Source: Cololabis saira (lineage: Eukaryota > Chordata > Actinopteri > Beloniformes > Belonidae). From it: a stretch of 64,000 nt of DNA. The translations under genes and the position numbers were made by a program. Below the pieces are notes generated by a model. It was not told the DNA's origin, made no database searches, and saw only the letters and a program-made list of their open reading frames with translations. Shown one piece after another: positions 25,846 to 37,938 of this stretch (position 1 is its first letter; each line of letters opens with the position of its first letter). The stretch is taken from the NCBI RefSeq assembly GCF_033807715.1, contig NC_084587.1:13683017-13747016 (forward strand). The letters run 5' to 3'.

Positions 25846-26683
25846 TTGGCCCTTTTCTGACTGACTGATTGAGGACAGACCAACATAGCGATATAATCTG
25901 AATCCCGAATTGTTTTTTCGTAATTTTTAAAATATTTGTAAGATATAAATATTAGTAAAACCCCACTATTTGTGCTTTTGTGAATAGCATGTTCCAGTCT
26001 TTACTTCCTAGACACACACATTGCATGGAAGGGAGCGTTTGATTTATTGTTCACATAACATTACTTTTATTTTTTCACAACCAAACCACGCACTTTATTT
26101 ATGTCATTTGCACCGGGCAAGGACAAAAAATAAATGATTCCACCAAAATTGCAGAGATTTTTGTGGTTGGCTGACACATTACCAGCATATTTCAAATATG
26201 TCAAACCATTCAAAAGTTATAGTCAGAAAATATGGACAACCAATCAGAAGAAGGGGCGGGGCTAATTAAGGCCAACGAAGCTTAAGGACTCTTTACAGAG
26301 TCCCATGACACCACCCACGACTCTCTATGTTAAACCATTCCAAAGTTATAGCAGAAAATCGGGACAACCAATCAGAAGAAGGGGCGGGGCTAATTAAGGC
26401 CAACGAAGCTTAAGGACTCATCACAGAGTCCCATGACACCACCCACAACTCTCTATGTCAAACCATTCAAAAGTTATGGCAGAGAAAAGTTTTCTAGGGG
26501 GCGCTGTTGAGCCATTAGGCCACGCCCATTAAGACCAACATAGCGATAAAATGTCTGGAACTTTTTTTTCCTAATTTTTTAAATATTTGTAAGGTATAAA
26601 TATTAGTAAAACACTACTATTTTTATTACTTTTTCTGTAACCATTTACCGAGGTTCTAACCGGGCTGAGCACGGGTCTATTTC

Positions 26684-26893
26684 TGACGTCACCATATTAC
26701 AGGCAGCTGATTGGTCGGGGAGCGGGGCCGTCACCTACTCGCCACTGATTGGTCGGGGGGCGGGGCCGTCATCACCCTACTCGCCACTGATTGGTCGGGG
26801 GGCGGGGCCGTCATCACCCTACTCGCCACTGATTGGTCGGGGGGCGGGGCCGTCATCACCCTACTCGCCACTGATTGGTCGGGGGGCGGGGCC
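26684..26893 (+). promoter_or_regulatory. CRE plus five CCAAT/GC-box units (copy E)
   Basis: TGACGTCA at 26684-26691 and five ATTGG/GC-box units at 26709-26893. The downstream TATA segment is replaced by head-type sequence. Confidence 0.45.
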
Positions 26894-28530
26894 GGCAGAC
26901 GTTTGAATCAGGAAGCGGGACTCTCTATGTCAAACCATTCCAAAGTTATAGCAGAAAATCGGGACAACCAATCAGAAGAAGGGGCGGGGCTAATTAAGCC
27001 CAACGAAGCTTACAGAGTCCCATGACACCAACCACGACTTCCTATGTCAAACCATTCAAAAGTTATGGCAGATAAAAGTATTCTAGGGGGCGCTGTTGAG
27101 CCGTTAGGCCACGCCCATTAATGCAAACCATGAAATATCAAAGTTATCACCAAGTCTGGCTTGCATGCAAAATTTGGTGACTTTTGGAGAACTATCAAAT
27201 ATGGACCAATCACATGAAGGGGGGGCGCGCCTTTTGGCGTCTAGCGTCGCCACGGTAACACTTTTGAAAGAGAAAAGTAATGCGTGGTGTCGCAGGATGT
27301 AGACGCACATTTTGATGTATAACACACCTGGGTGCACGTTACGGTTCGGGCTGAATTAACTGCCGAAGGAATGGCATAAATTTCGCCAAAATGATACAAT
27401 TTATTCAAAATGGCCGACATCCTGTTCGGTTTCGGCCATGGCTCCAAGAGACTTTTCTTTAAGTTGTGCCATGATACAGGTGTGTAGCGATTTTCGTGCA
27501 TGTACGTCAAACCGTATTGTGGGGCTTGAGGCACAAAGTTTTCCGGGGGGCACTGTTGAGCCATTTTGCCACGCCCATTAATGCAAACCATGAAATATCA
27601 AATTTATCGCCAGGCCTGGCTTGCATGCCAAATTTGGTGCCTTTTGGGGAACTATCAAATATGGACCAATCAGATGAAGGGGGGGTGCGCTTGTTGGCGT
27701 CTAGCGTCGCCACGGTAACACTTTTCAAAGAGAAAAGTAATGCGTGTAGTCGCAGGATGGAGACGCACATTTTGATGTATAACACATCTGGGTTCACGAT
27801 ACGGTTCGGGCTGAATTAACTCTCGAAGGAATGGCATATATTGCTCCAAAATTACGCGATTAATTCAGACTGTTCAAAATGGCCGACTTCCTGTTCGGTT
27901 TCGGCCATGGCGCCAAGAGACTTTTCTTTTAGTTGCGAGATGATACAGGAGTGTACCGATTTTCGTTCAGGTACGTCAAACCGTATTATGGGGCTTGAGG
28001 CGCAAAGTTTTTTCTGTCTGAAGCAACGAGATGAAGGGTGGGCGCGCTTTTTGCCGTCTAGCGTCGCCACGGTAACGCTTTTGAAAGAGAAAAGTAATGC
28101 GTGTGGTCGCAGGAGGGAGACGCACATTTTGATGTATAACACACCTGGGGGCACGTTACGGTTCGGGCTGAATTAACTTTCGAAGGAATGGCATAAATTT
28201 CGCCAAAATGACACGATTAATTCAAAATGGCCGACTTCCTGTTCGGTTTCGGCCATGTCGCCAAGAGACTTTTGTTTAAGTTGTCCCATGATACAGGTGT
28301 GTACCGATTTTCGTGCATGTACGTCAAACCGTATCGTGGGGCTTGAGGCACAAAGTTTTCAAGGGGGCGCTGTTGAGCCATTTTACCACGCCCATTAATG
28401 CAAACAATTAAATATCAAATTTTTCGCCAGGCCTGACTTGGGTGCAAAATTTGGTGACTTTTTGGGCATGTTAAGGGGGGCAAAAGGGCCATCACTTTGT
28501 CAGAAGAAAAATAATAATAATATTAATAAT

Positions 28531-28695
28531 AAAAATTCCTGCAAATACAATAGGGCCTTCGCACTGCAAGTGCTCGGGCCCTAATAAAAATTCCTGCAAA
28601 TACAATAGGGCCTTCGCACTGCAAGTGCTCGGGCCCTAATAATAAAAATTCCTGCAAATACAATAGGGCCTTCGCACTGCAAGTGCTCGGGCCCT
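28531..28695 (+). repeat. three tandem tail hairpin units
   Basis: Three near-identical copies of the roughly 52-bp tail, each ending GTGCTCGGGCCCTAA and separated by AATAAT/AAAAA, immediately before the head of copy F. Confidence 0.9.
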
Positions 28696-28703
28696 AATAA
28701 TAA

Positions 28704-30525
28704 TTAAAGCTGCAAGCAGCGATGAACGGGCCCTCGCACTCACGGCCACCGCCCCCCATAAGTATCAGAAATGACACCACCCACGACTTCCTATGTCAAA
28801 CCATTAAAAAGTTATAGCAGAAAAAAGGGACAACCAATCAGAAGAAGGGGCGGGGCTAATTCAGGCCAATGAAGGTCAAGGACTCCATAAAGAATCTGAT
28901 GACACCAGACACGACTCTCTATGTCAAACCATTCCAAAGTTATAGCAGAAAATCGGGACAACCAATCAGAAGAAGGGGCGGGGCTAATTAAGGCCAACGA
29001 AGCTCAAGGACTCCATACAGAATCTGATGACACCACCCACGACTCTCTATGTCAAACCATTCAAAAGTTATAGCAGAAAATCGGGACAACCAATCAGAAG
29101 AAGGGGCGGGGCTAATTAAGGCCAACGAAGCTCAAAGACTCCATACAGAGTCCCATGACACCACCCACAACTTCCTATGTCAAACCATTCAAAAGTTATG
29201 GCAGAGAAAAGTATTCTAGGGGGCGCTGTTGAGCCGTTAGGCCACGCCCATTAATGCAAACCATGAAATATCAAATTTATCGCCAAGTCTGTCTTGCATG
29301 CCAAATTTGGTGACTTTTGGAGAACTATCAAATATGGACCAATCAGATTTCAAAATGGCCGACTTCCTGTTCGGTTTCGGCCATGGCTCCAAGAGACTTT
29401 TCTTTTGAGTTGTGCCATGATACAGGTGTGTAGCGATTTTCGTGCATGTACGTCAAACCGTATTGTAGGGCTTGAGGAACAAAGTTTTCCGGGGGGCGCT
29501 GTTGAGCCATTTTGCCACGCCCATTAATGCAAACCATGAAATATCAAATTTATCGCCAGGCCTGGCTTGCATGCCAATTTTGGTGCCTTTTGGGGAACTA
29601 TCCAATATGGACCAATCAAATGAAGGGGGGGCACGCTTTTTGGCGTCTAGCGTCGCCACGGTAACACTTTTGAAAGAGAAAAGTAATGCGTGTAGTCGCA
29701 GGATGGAGACGCACATTTGTACGTATAACACATCTGGGTTCACGATACGGTTCGGGCCGTATTAATTCTCGAAGGAATGGCATATATTGCTCCAAAATTA
29801 CGTGATTAATTCAGAATGTTCAAAATGGCCGACTTCCTGTTCGGTTTCGGCCATGGCGCCAAGAGACTTTTCTTTAAGTTGCGACATGATACAGGTGTGT
29901 ACCGATTTTCGTTCATGTACGTCACACCGTATTCTGGGGCTTGAGGCGCAAAGTTTTTTCGGTCTGAACCAACCAGATGAAGGGTGGGCGCGCTTTTTGG
30001 CGTCTAGCGTCGCCACGGTAACGCTTTTGAAAGAGAAAAGTAATGCGTGTTGTCGCAGGATGAAGACGCACATTTTGATGTATAACACACTTGGGGGCAC
30101 GTTACGGTTCGGGCCGTATTAACTGCCGAAGGAATGGCATAAATTGCGCCAAAGTGACACGATTAATTCAAAATGGCCGACTTCCTGTTCGGTTTCTCGA
30201 CATGACGCCCAGAGACTTTTCTTTAAGTTGCCCCATGATACAGGTGTGTACCGATTTTCGTGCATGTACGACAAACCGCATTGTGGGGCTTGAGGCACAA
30301 AGTTTTCAAGGGGGCGCTGTTGAGCCATTTTACCACGCCCATTAATGCAAACCCTTAAATATAAAATTTTTCGCCAGGCCTGACTTGCATGCAAAATTTG
30401 GTGACTTTTTGGGCACGTTTAGGGGGGCAAAAAGGCCTTCCTTTTGTCAGAACAATAAGAAGAAGAAGAAGAATAATTCCTGCAATTACAATAGGGCCTT
30501 CGCACTGCAAGTGCTCGGGCCCTAA
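28704..30525 (+). repeat. concatemer copy F (shortest, 1.8 kb)
   Basis: Head at 28704, three CCAAT/GC units, four body units with X-box-like sites near 29653 and 30011, terminal GGGGGGCAAAAAGGCCTTCC, and one tail unit (30473-30523). Lacks the microsatellite, YY1, tRNA-like and CRE modules, so it may represent the basic form. Confidence 0.85.
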
Positions 30526-31393
30526 TTAAAGCTGCAAGCAGCAATGAACGGGCCCTCGCACTCACGTCAACCGCCCCCCATAAGCATATCAGAAATGACA
30601 CCACCCACGACTTCCTATGTCAAACCCTTCAAAAGTTATAGCAGAAAAAAGGGACGACCAGTCAGAAGAAGGGGCGGGGCTAATTCAGGGCAAAGAAGAT
30701 CAAGGACTCATTACAGAGTCCCATGACACCACCCACGACTCTCTATGTCAAAACATTCAAAAGTTATAGCAGAAAATAGGGACAACCAATCAGAAAAAGG
30801 GACTGGGCTAATTGTCACCAATTATGGTCAAGGACTCAATGCCGAGTCCCATGACACCACCCACGACTCTCTATGTCAAACCTTTCAAAAGTTATGGCAG
30901 AAAAAAGTATTCTAGGGGGCGCTGTTGAGCCGTGAGGACACGCCCATTAATGCAAACCATGAAAAAAAAAATCAGATCACTCAAATGAACGACGATCATA
31001 CAGTACAGCTGTATCTCATGGTCCAGAATGTATGATATTATATTAATCTATTATACCATATTATATTACATGTTGTTATTTCATATTAGCGTACCCAGTA
31101 ATATAGCATATTGTATTATTGCATTGTATGTTGCTTCATTTCATATATTTTTGACTGTATTATATTGTAAAATTATATATCATAGCGATTGCATTATTAT
31201 ATAATTTCAATTTATAACACTAATATACAATTCCTCACACACACACTCCTTCCAAATGTTTCTTTTTTTTCTCCATTATGACAATTCTATGCTGTCATCC
31301 GTTATGTTTTTTGTTTTTAAGCTTGTTATGTCTGTTATTCAAATATATTAATACATTCATTAATATGCTATACTGTATTTTGTATTGTGTATA

Positions 31394-31546
<153 letters not shown>

Positions 31547-31765
31547 TACCTGAAGTGTGACTACCTGCAGAACGTATTTTAGCATGAAAGCTTGCATATT
31601 TAACGTACATCAAGCATCCTGTATCATAGCTACATGTCTGCCGTTTGTAACAAAGCAAACCGCGTGAAAATCGGTTGAAAATCAAGTGAGTTATAGTTAT
31701 TTTACTTATGCAGACACCTCCTTCCACAATAGAAGTGAACGCTCTAGAGTTAAAGCGATACCGAT

Positions 31766-31831
31766 CCAAGATGGCGGCCACGCCCGACGTTCTCAGGCAG
31801 TCAATGCGGCGCCTCGACCAAGATGGCGGCC
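31766..31831 (+). promoter_or_regulatory. paired YY1-type sites (copy G)
   Basis: CCAAGATGGCGGCC at 31766-31779 and 31818-31831. Confidence 0.5.
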
Positions 31832-32020
31832 GCGCTGAACATCAGCCCCTCCCCCCGCGGGAGCTGCGCGCGCAAACTCCACTCAAATTCAAAAGTTATG
31901 GCAGAAAATCGGGACAACCAATCAGAAGAAGGGGAAAGAGAAAAGTAATGTGCGTCGTCACAGGACAGAGACGAACATTTTGATGTAAAAAAAACACAAA
32001 AATTGCTGACAAAAATTTTG

Positions 32021-32096
32021 GCATATCAAGCCAGGCTTGAACTCTCGACCTCTGGCAGCAAAGACCGCAATAATCTGGCTGAGCTAAGTCTCAGCT
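32021..32096 (-). repeat. tRNA-like block, type 2 (copy G)
   Basis: Same as the blocks in copies C and D. Confidence 0.5.
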
Positions 32097-32307
32097 ATTC
32101 CTATTATTTGACCTACTGGCTTAGGACAGACCAACATAGCGATAAAATGTCTGGAACTTTTTTTTCCTAATTTTTTAAATATTTGTAAGTTATAAATATT
32201 AGTAAAACCCTACTATTTAAATTATTACTTTTTCTGTAACCATTCTGCCAAGGTTGTAACCGGGCTGAGCCGGGAATATTTCTGAAGTCACCACATTACA
32301 GGGAGCT

Positions 32308-32527
32308 GATTGGTCGGGGGGCGGGGCCGTCATCACCCTACTCGCCACTGATTGGTCGGGGGGCGGGGCCGTCTTCACCCTACTCGCCACTGATTGGTCG
32401 GGGGGCGGGGCCGCCATCACCCTACTCGCCACTGATTGGTCAGGGGGCGGGGCCGGCAGACGTTTGAATCAGGAAGCGGGAGTCAGCGCGAGAGCGACTG
32501 GCGGCTCGCGGCAATTTTATTATAAAA
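32308..32527 (+). promoter_or_regulatory. promoter-like block: four CCAAT/GC-box units and TATA (copy G)
   Basis: Four ATTGG/GC-box units at 32308-32454 and TATAAAA at 32521-32527; CRE decayed to TGAAGTCA. Confidence 0.45.
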
Positions 32528-34555
32528 AAAGGACAACCAATCAGAAGAAGGGGCGGGGCTAATTCAGGCCAACGAAGCTTAAGGACTCATTACAGAGTCC
32601 CATGACACCACCCACGACTCTCTATGTGAAACCATTCAAAAGTTATGGCAGAGAAAAGTATTCTAGGGGGCGCTGTTGAGCCGTTAGGCCACGCCCATTA
32701 ATGCAAACCATGAAATATCACATTTATCGCCAGGCCTGGCTTGCATGCAAATTTTGGTGACTTTTGGAGAACTATCAAATATGGACCAATCAGATGAAGG
32801 GTGGGTGCGCTTTTTCGCGTCTAGCGTCGCCACGGTAACACTTTTGAAAGAGAAAAGTAATGCGTGGTGTCGCACGATGGAGACGCACATTTTGGTGTAT
32901 AACACACCTGGGTGCACGTTACGGTTCGGGCTGAATTAACTGCCGAAGGAATGGCATAAATTGTGCCAAAATTACACAATTAATTCAAAATGGCTGACTT
33001 CCTGTTCGGTTTCGGCCATGGCTCCAAGAGACTTTTCTTTAAGTTGCGACATGATACAGGTGTGTACCGATTTTCGTGCATGTACGTCAAACCGTATTGT
33101 GGGGCTTGAGGCACAAAGTTTTCCGGGGGGCGCTGTTGAGCCATTTTGCCACGCCCATTAATGCAAACCATGAAATATCAAATTTATCGCCAGGCCTGGC
33201 TTGCATGCCAAATTTGGTGCCTTTTGGGGAACTATCAAATATGGACCAATCAGATGAAGGGGGGGTGCGCTTGTTGGCGTCTAGCATCGCCACGGTAACA
33301 CTTTCGAAAGAGAAAAGTAATGCGTGTAGTCGCAGGATGGAGACGCACATTTTGATGTATAACACATCTGGGTTCACGATACGGTTCGGGCTGAATTAAC
33401 TCTCGAAGGAATGGCATATATTGCTCCAAAATTACGCAATTAATTCAGAATGTTCAAAATGGCCGACTTCCTGTTCGGTTTCGGCCATGGCGCCAAGAGA
33501 CTTTTCTTTAAGTTGTGCCATGATACAGGTGTGTAGCGATTTTCGTGCATGTACGTCAAACCGTATTGTGGGGCTTGAGGCACAAAGTTTTCCGGGGGGC
33601 GCTGTTGAGCCATTTTGCCACGCCCATTAATGCAAACCATTAAATACCAAATTTTTCACCAGGCCTGGCTTGGGTGCAAAATTTGGTGCCTTTTGGGGAA
33701 CTATCAAATATGGACCAATCAGATGAAGGGGGGGTGCGCTTGTTGGCGTCTAGCGTCGCCACGGTAACACTTTGGAAAGAGAAAAGTAATGCGTGTAGTC
33801 GCAGGATGGAGACGCACATTTTGATGTATAACACATCTGGGTTCACGATACGGTTCGAGCTGAATTAACTCTCGAAGGAATGGCATATATTGCTCCAAAA
33901 TTACGCAATTAATTCAGAATGTTCATAATGGCCGACTTCCTGTTCGGTTTCGGCCATGGCGCCAAGAGACTTTTCTTTTAGTTGTGACATGATACAGGAG
34001 TGTGCCAACTTTCGTTCATGTACGTCAAACCGTATTATGGGGCTTGAGGCGCAAAGTTTTTTCTGTCTGAACCAACCAGATGAAGGGTGGGCGCGCTTTT
34101 TGGCGTCTAGCGTCGCCACGGTAACGCTTTTGAAAGAGAAAAGTAATGCGGGTGGTCGCAGGAGGGAGACGCACATTTTGATGTATAACACACCTGGGTG
34201 CACGTTACGGTTCGGGCTGAATTAACTTTCGAAGGAATGGCATAAATTTCGCCAAAATGACGCGACTAATTCAAAATGGCCGACTTCCTGTTCGGTTTCG
34301 GGCATGACGCCAAGAGACTTTTCTTTAAGTTGTCCCATGATACAGGTGTGTACCGACTTTGGTGCATGTACGTCAAACCGTATCGTGGGGCTTGAGGCAC
34401 AAAGTTTTCAAGGGGGCGCTGTTGAGCCATTTTGCCACGCCCATTAATGCAAACCATTAAATATCAAATTTTTCGCCAGGCCTGGCTTGCATGCAAAATT
34501 TGGTGACTTTTTGGGCATGTTAAGGGGGGCAAAAAGGCCTTCACTTTGTCAGGAA

Positions 34556-34590
<35 letters not shown>

Positions 34591-34776
34591 TTCCTGCAAA
34601 TACAATAGGGCCTTCGCACTGCAAGTGCTCGGGCCCTAATAATAATAATAAAAATTCCTGCAAATACAATAGGGCCTTCGCACTGCAAGTGCTCGGGCCC
34701 TAAAAAAATACAAATAATTCCTACAGATACAATAGGGCCTTCGCACTGAAGGTGCTCGGGCCCTAATAATAATAAA

Positions 34777-36652
34777 AAATTCTGAATTTCATAATCCTTC
34801 ATCCTGACAGATCCTTTTAGCTTGAGTTTGTACCTTAACCCACAAATAGACGTGCTGTGAATTTAACATGAGGCCATAATGAGTCATTTCTTTTTGTCAA
34901 CAGATTTCAACACCAGAAGGGTAGACTCGCATTCATGTGCCCATCTGAAAACTAACCAGCTGGCTTTAATCACTTCAACCGTCTCTCAGTATGAGAACGA
35001 CATGTATAAAAGTAAAATAAACCAGTTTAATTTGTGATCACATCCGGATATATGCTTTACCTCTGATTACACAACTTCAAACAAGATTACTAGCTGTTCT
35101 TACTCTAATCTGACAACTCTACCTGAGGCTTCAGATCTATGAGGCAAATATTCTTTCTCTCTCCCGTTTCCTGTCTTCTGTTCTTTCATTTCCCCTCAGC
35201 ATTTTGTTTCCCTGAAATTACAAAGTTAGCTGCAAGCTCTTCCCTAGGCATTGTGCTCTAATTCCTTCCCTTCACATGTTCCCGAACTAGTCTCGCTTTC
35301 TTTTTTCTCTCTCCACTACAACTGCCAAGTATTCTAATATATGGAAGAAATAGTTCAATGGCATTGCTCCCTGTTTTTTTTTTCTGACCCTCTCTCCGTC
35401 AATCTCTTCAATCCTCCCCCTTCTCCTCTGTTATGGCACTGGTTCATCCTCATGTATATTTATGCTACAAAGCTGGAGAGTCAGGGAGACTTAAAATGAA
35501 AACTCCAACTAGAGAGAGCCTGTATGCTCGTTTTTCCAGGGTGTGTGCGTGCACAGGAATGTGTGCAATTGGTGTGTGTGATAGTGGGAGTCAATATGCA
35601 CGTTTTATATATCCTCTTTGAATACAAGCATCTTTTTCTATATTCGGAGGTCATATTCCACTCCACTTCACCAGCCGCTCCATGTTTCCTGCTTTATTCT
35701 TTTCTTAAGGCTAACAACTTCCTCTCATCTCCTGCCAAGCTTTCAGCGATGGACAGGTGACTCATTTTTCATCAGTGACTGACAGGACATGTGGAAGTGA
35801 AAGAGGCATTTTAATTTAAAGCAGTGATTCAGGAAACAGCCTTCCGCAGAGAGGGATAGACCCACATAAAAACACTTTTCTATTTTGTATACCCCGTGGC
35901 TGCAGCGAGACAGAAACATCCCACTTTCCTGAGCTTGTGCACATCAGTCCACCTCAAATTCAGACCTGAAATGCTTTTTTCTCATATAAATATTGCATTC
36001 TCACACAACTTTGGACTTTGTGTGTGCAAATACTCCACTTTTACATGTAAACAAGACCGCAAAAGAACGCCTGTCCATCTCTCTAGTCCTGCTCATACAA
36101 GCATGCGTTGAAACAACAGCTGTATTGAGAGGCGGGCGGCATGGCTGACTCTCCTTTAGTTTCCCTAAGAGGAGGAACGTGGGAAAAGAGGAATAAGTGC
36201 CATTCATCTTTTCACTGCCTCTTTCAATACTTCTCTTTCTCACTCTCTCACCCCTCCTCTTTCCCTCTTTCACACCATGTCTTTGTTCCCTTAAATGGTC
36301 TCTTTTGCCTAAACCTCCATTCAGAAATGCTCTCTCGTCGTACCCCAACACATGTGCACTTGATGCAAGCACAAAGAGGCATTACACTTATAAACACACA
36401 CAGACACTCTTCCAAAAATCTTTTCAGTGCACTCATGTCTGAAAGAGAATCCTCTGAAATACTCTCTTGGAGAAATCCTTTCCTGAGTTCTCCAAACACA
36501 AGAAAATCGCCCTTATTTGTACCGCGCTCCCAACAATTACCAGTTTTATACTTTGCTACCAGAATATATAAATCTCATCCTACACATTAATTTCTCTTCT
36601 CTATGATACTCTATCTGATATACATTATCCCACAGTCCTCATCCCCAAATAC
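34777..36652 (-). other. ndst3: intron 2 sequence between concatemer and exon 2
   Basis: No repeat or exon was recognised. Open frames here are short and low in complexity. Confidence 0.6.
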
Positions 36653-37651
36653 CTTCACATCCTTGGCGTTCATGCGTGTCCCTTCTTTGCCTACAAAAAT
36701 GTCATCGATATCAACCAATATGTGCCGGTCCAGACCCAAAGTAAGCTTCCTGTCTGTGAGGTAGGAAATGGCATCCACCAGGATGAGTCTGTGGAGCCAG
36801 TAGCCCAGTCCCTGGCCAAAGAGCACTCGTCTCACCCCATCGTAAAGTCCCAGGTCTTGTACCACTGTGGCCTGGAGGCCGAGGCTGAATCCTGGCCCTG
36901 AATTATCTCCGCTGCCTGCCACTGCTCCCTCCTTCGCCCGCGCATGCAGCACGGCCTGGTATGTGGAGTGATTAGAGGAGAACGAGGTCCAGTCCTCACC
37001 AGGTAACGCCCCTCGATCTGTACCTGGCTTGGTCAGGTGAAGGAGCGGTGAGCTAGACACCACGCAGCAGTCCCAAAGCACCTGGTTGGTCCTAAGCACC
37101 AGCGGTAGGCCTCGGAGTTTGAGGACAGATGGGGAATTCTCCGTGGAACGGTAGAAGCCGATGATGCCAACTCTGTACTCAGTACAATATTGATGCAACA
37201 GCTGCCTGTTCCATGTGTCTGCATGTGCATACTTCAATAGATTCTCATAAATGATGAGGGAATATCGTCCACGTCCCTTTTCTGTCAGTGCCGGGAGATC
37301 GCCCTTTCCCGAGGCAATCTCCATGCGGAACTGGAAGTGGGCCGACTCCAGTATGGCCACAATGTCTTGGCCAAGCTGGGAGTACTGCGACTCCACCAGC
37401 ACCAACACCACGGGGTCGGTTTGGACATGTGTGTGCGGCGGGTTTGGAGGGTACGGGTATGGGAGGTGACGGTACGGAGACATAGAGAGCGGCTGAGCAC
37501 ACGCCGGCTCTGCGGATTGTCCAAGTTGCATGGAAGGCGATGAACTTGCAAAGAGAAAATAGGCAGAGAAGAGCAGAGACAGGAGGCAACAGGAAGCCAA
37601 TAAGAGCAGGAGCCTACGCAAGTGGCGACGGAATCTCACAGCCACTGTCAT
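36653..37651 (-). CDS. ndst3: NDST first coding exon: residues 1-333 of heparan sulfate N-deacetylase/N-sulfotransferase
   Basis: NDSTs are Golgi type II membrane enzymes that remove acetyl groups from GlcNAc of heparan sulfate precursor and N-sulfate the exposed amine, the first modification step. Visible here: a short basic cytoplasmic tail (1-12, RFRRHLRR), a membrane anchor at about 13-34 (LLLLLASCCLLSLLFSAYFL), a proline-rich stem (55-78), then the start of the N-deacetylase domain with VLVLVESQYSQLGQDIVAIL (82-101), sequon NHS (227-229) and the motif ILVDIDDIFVGKEGTRM (311-327), whose DIDD is a likely metal site. The start is fixed by an in-frame TGA nine codons upstream (37676-37678). 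The exon ends after DVK at donor AAG|GTATTT, the conserved NDST boundary. Full family proteins are about 870-885 residues, so the sulfotransferase half is outside the window. DCC at 194-196 and the next exon favour NDST3; NDST4 is the alternative. Confidence 0.95.
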
Positions 37652-37938
37652 CGCGAACCGGAAAGATGTTGCGTGTCAGAGGAATAGATGTCCTTTTATA
37701 GTTTGTGGCAGTCTAGAGAGGCTGTGCAAGAGTTCGGCGGTCCAAAGAGCCCACAGGATTGTCCGTGTATGCGAGTCAGGAGTAAATCCACTCAGGTGTA
37801 TATCATGTCACCATGGCAGGTGAAAAAGGGAGCAATGGGGGAAGAGGGGTCTTTGCTGAGGAAATTCAGTCCAGGTGCTCTTCTTCAAATCCTCGCGGAG
37901 GAATCACATGCGCAGACAGAGCAAGTGATGATTAATAT
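37652..37938 (-). other. ndst3: 5' leader part of ndst exon 2
   Basis: Lies between the start codon and a strong acceptor. On the minus strand an almost pure pyrimidine run of about 35 bases ends in CTCTGCAG, with the first exon base at 37938. The leader contains the end of an upstream reading frame (ATGTGA at 37909-37904). Confidence 0.8.

Larger units (their letters stand above)
24863..28703 (+). repeat. concatemer copy E
   Basis: Head at 24863 with five CCAAT/GC units to about 25480, one body unit, a tRNA-like block of a third type, about 200 bp of unrelated AT-rich sequence (25975-26190), more head-type units, the CRE/CCAAT/GC array, and a body nearly identical to that of copy B. Closes with three tandem tail units. 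Confidence 0.8.

Noticed and set aside
36001..36590. Open frames next to exon 2 as possible additional ndst exons
   Set aside because: They do not contain any conserved NDST sequence, and the next real exon was found at 519-606 in the correct phase.
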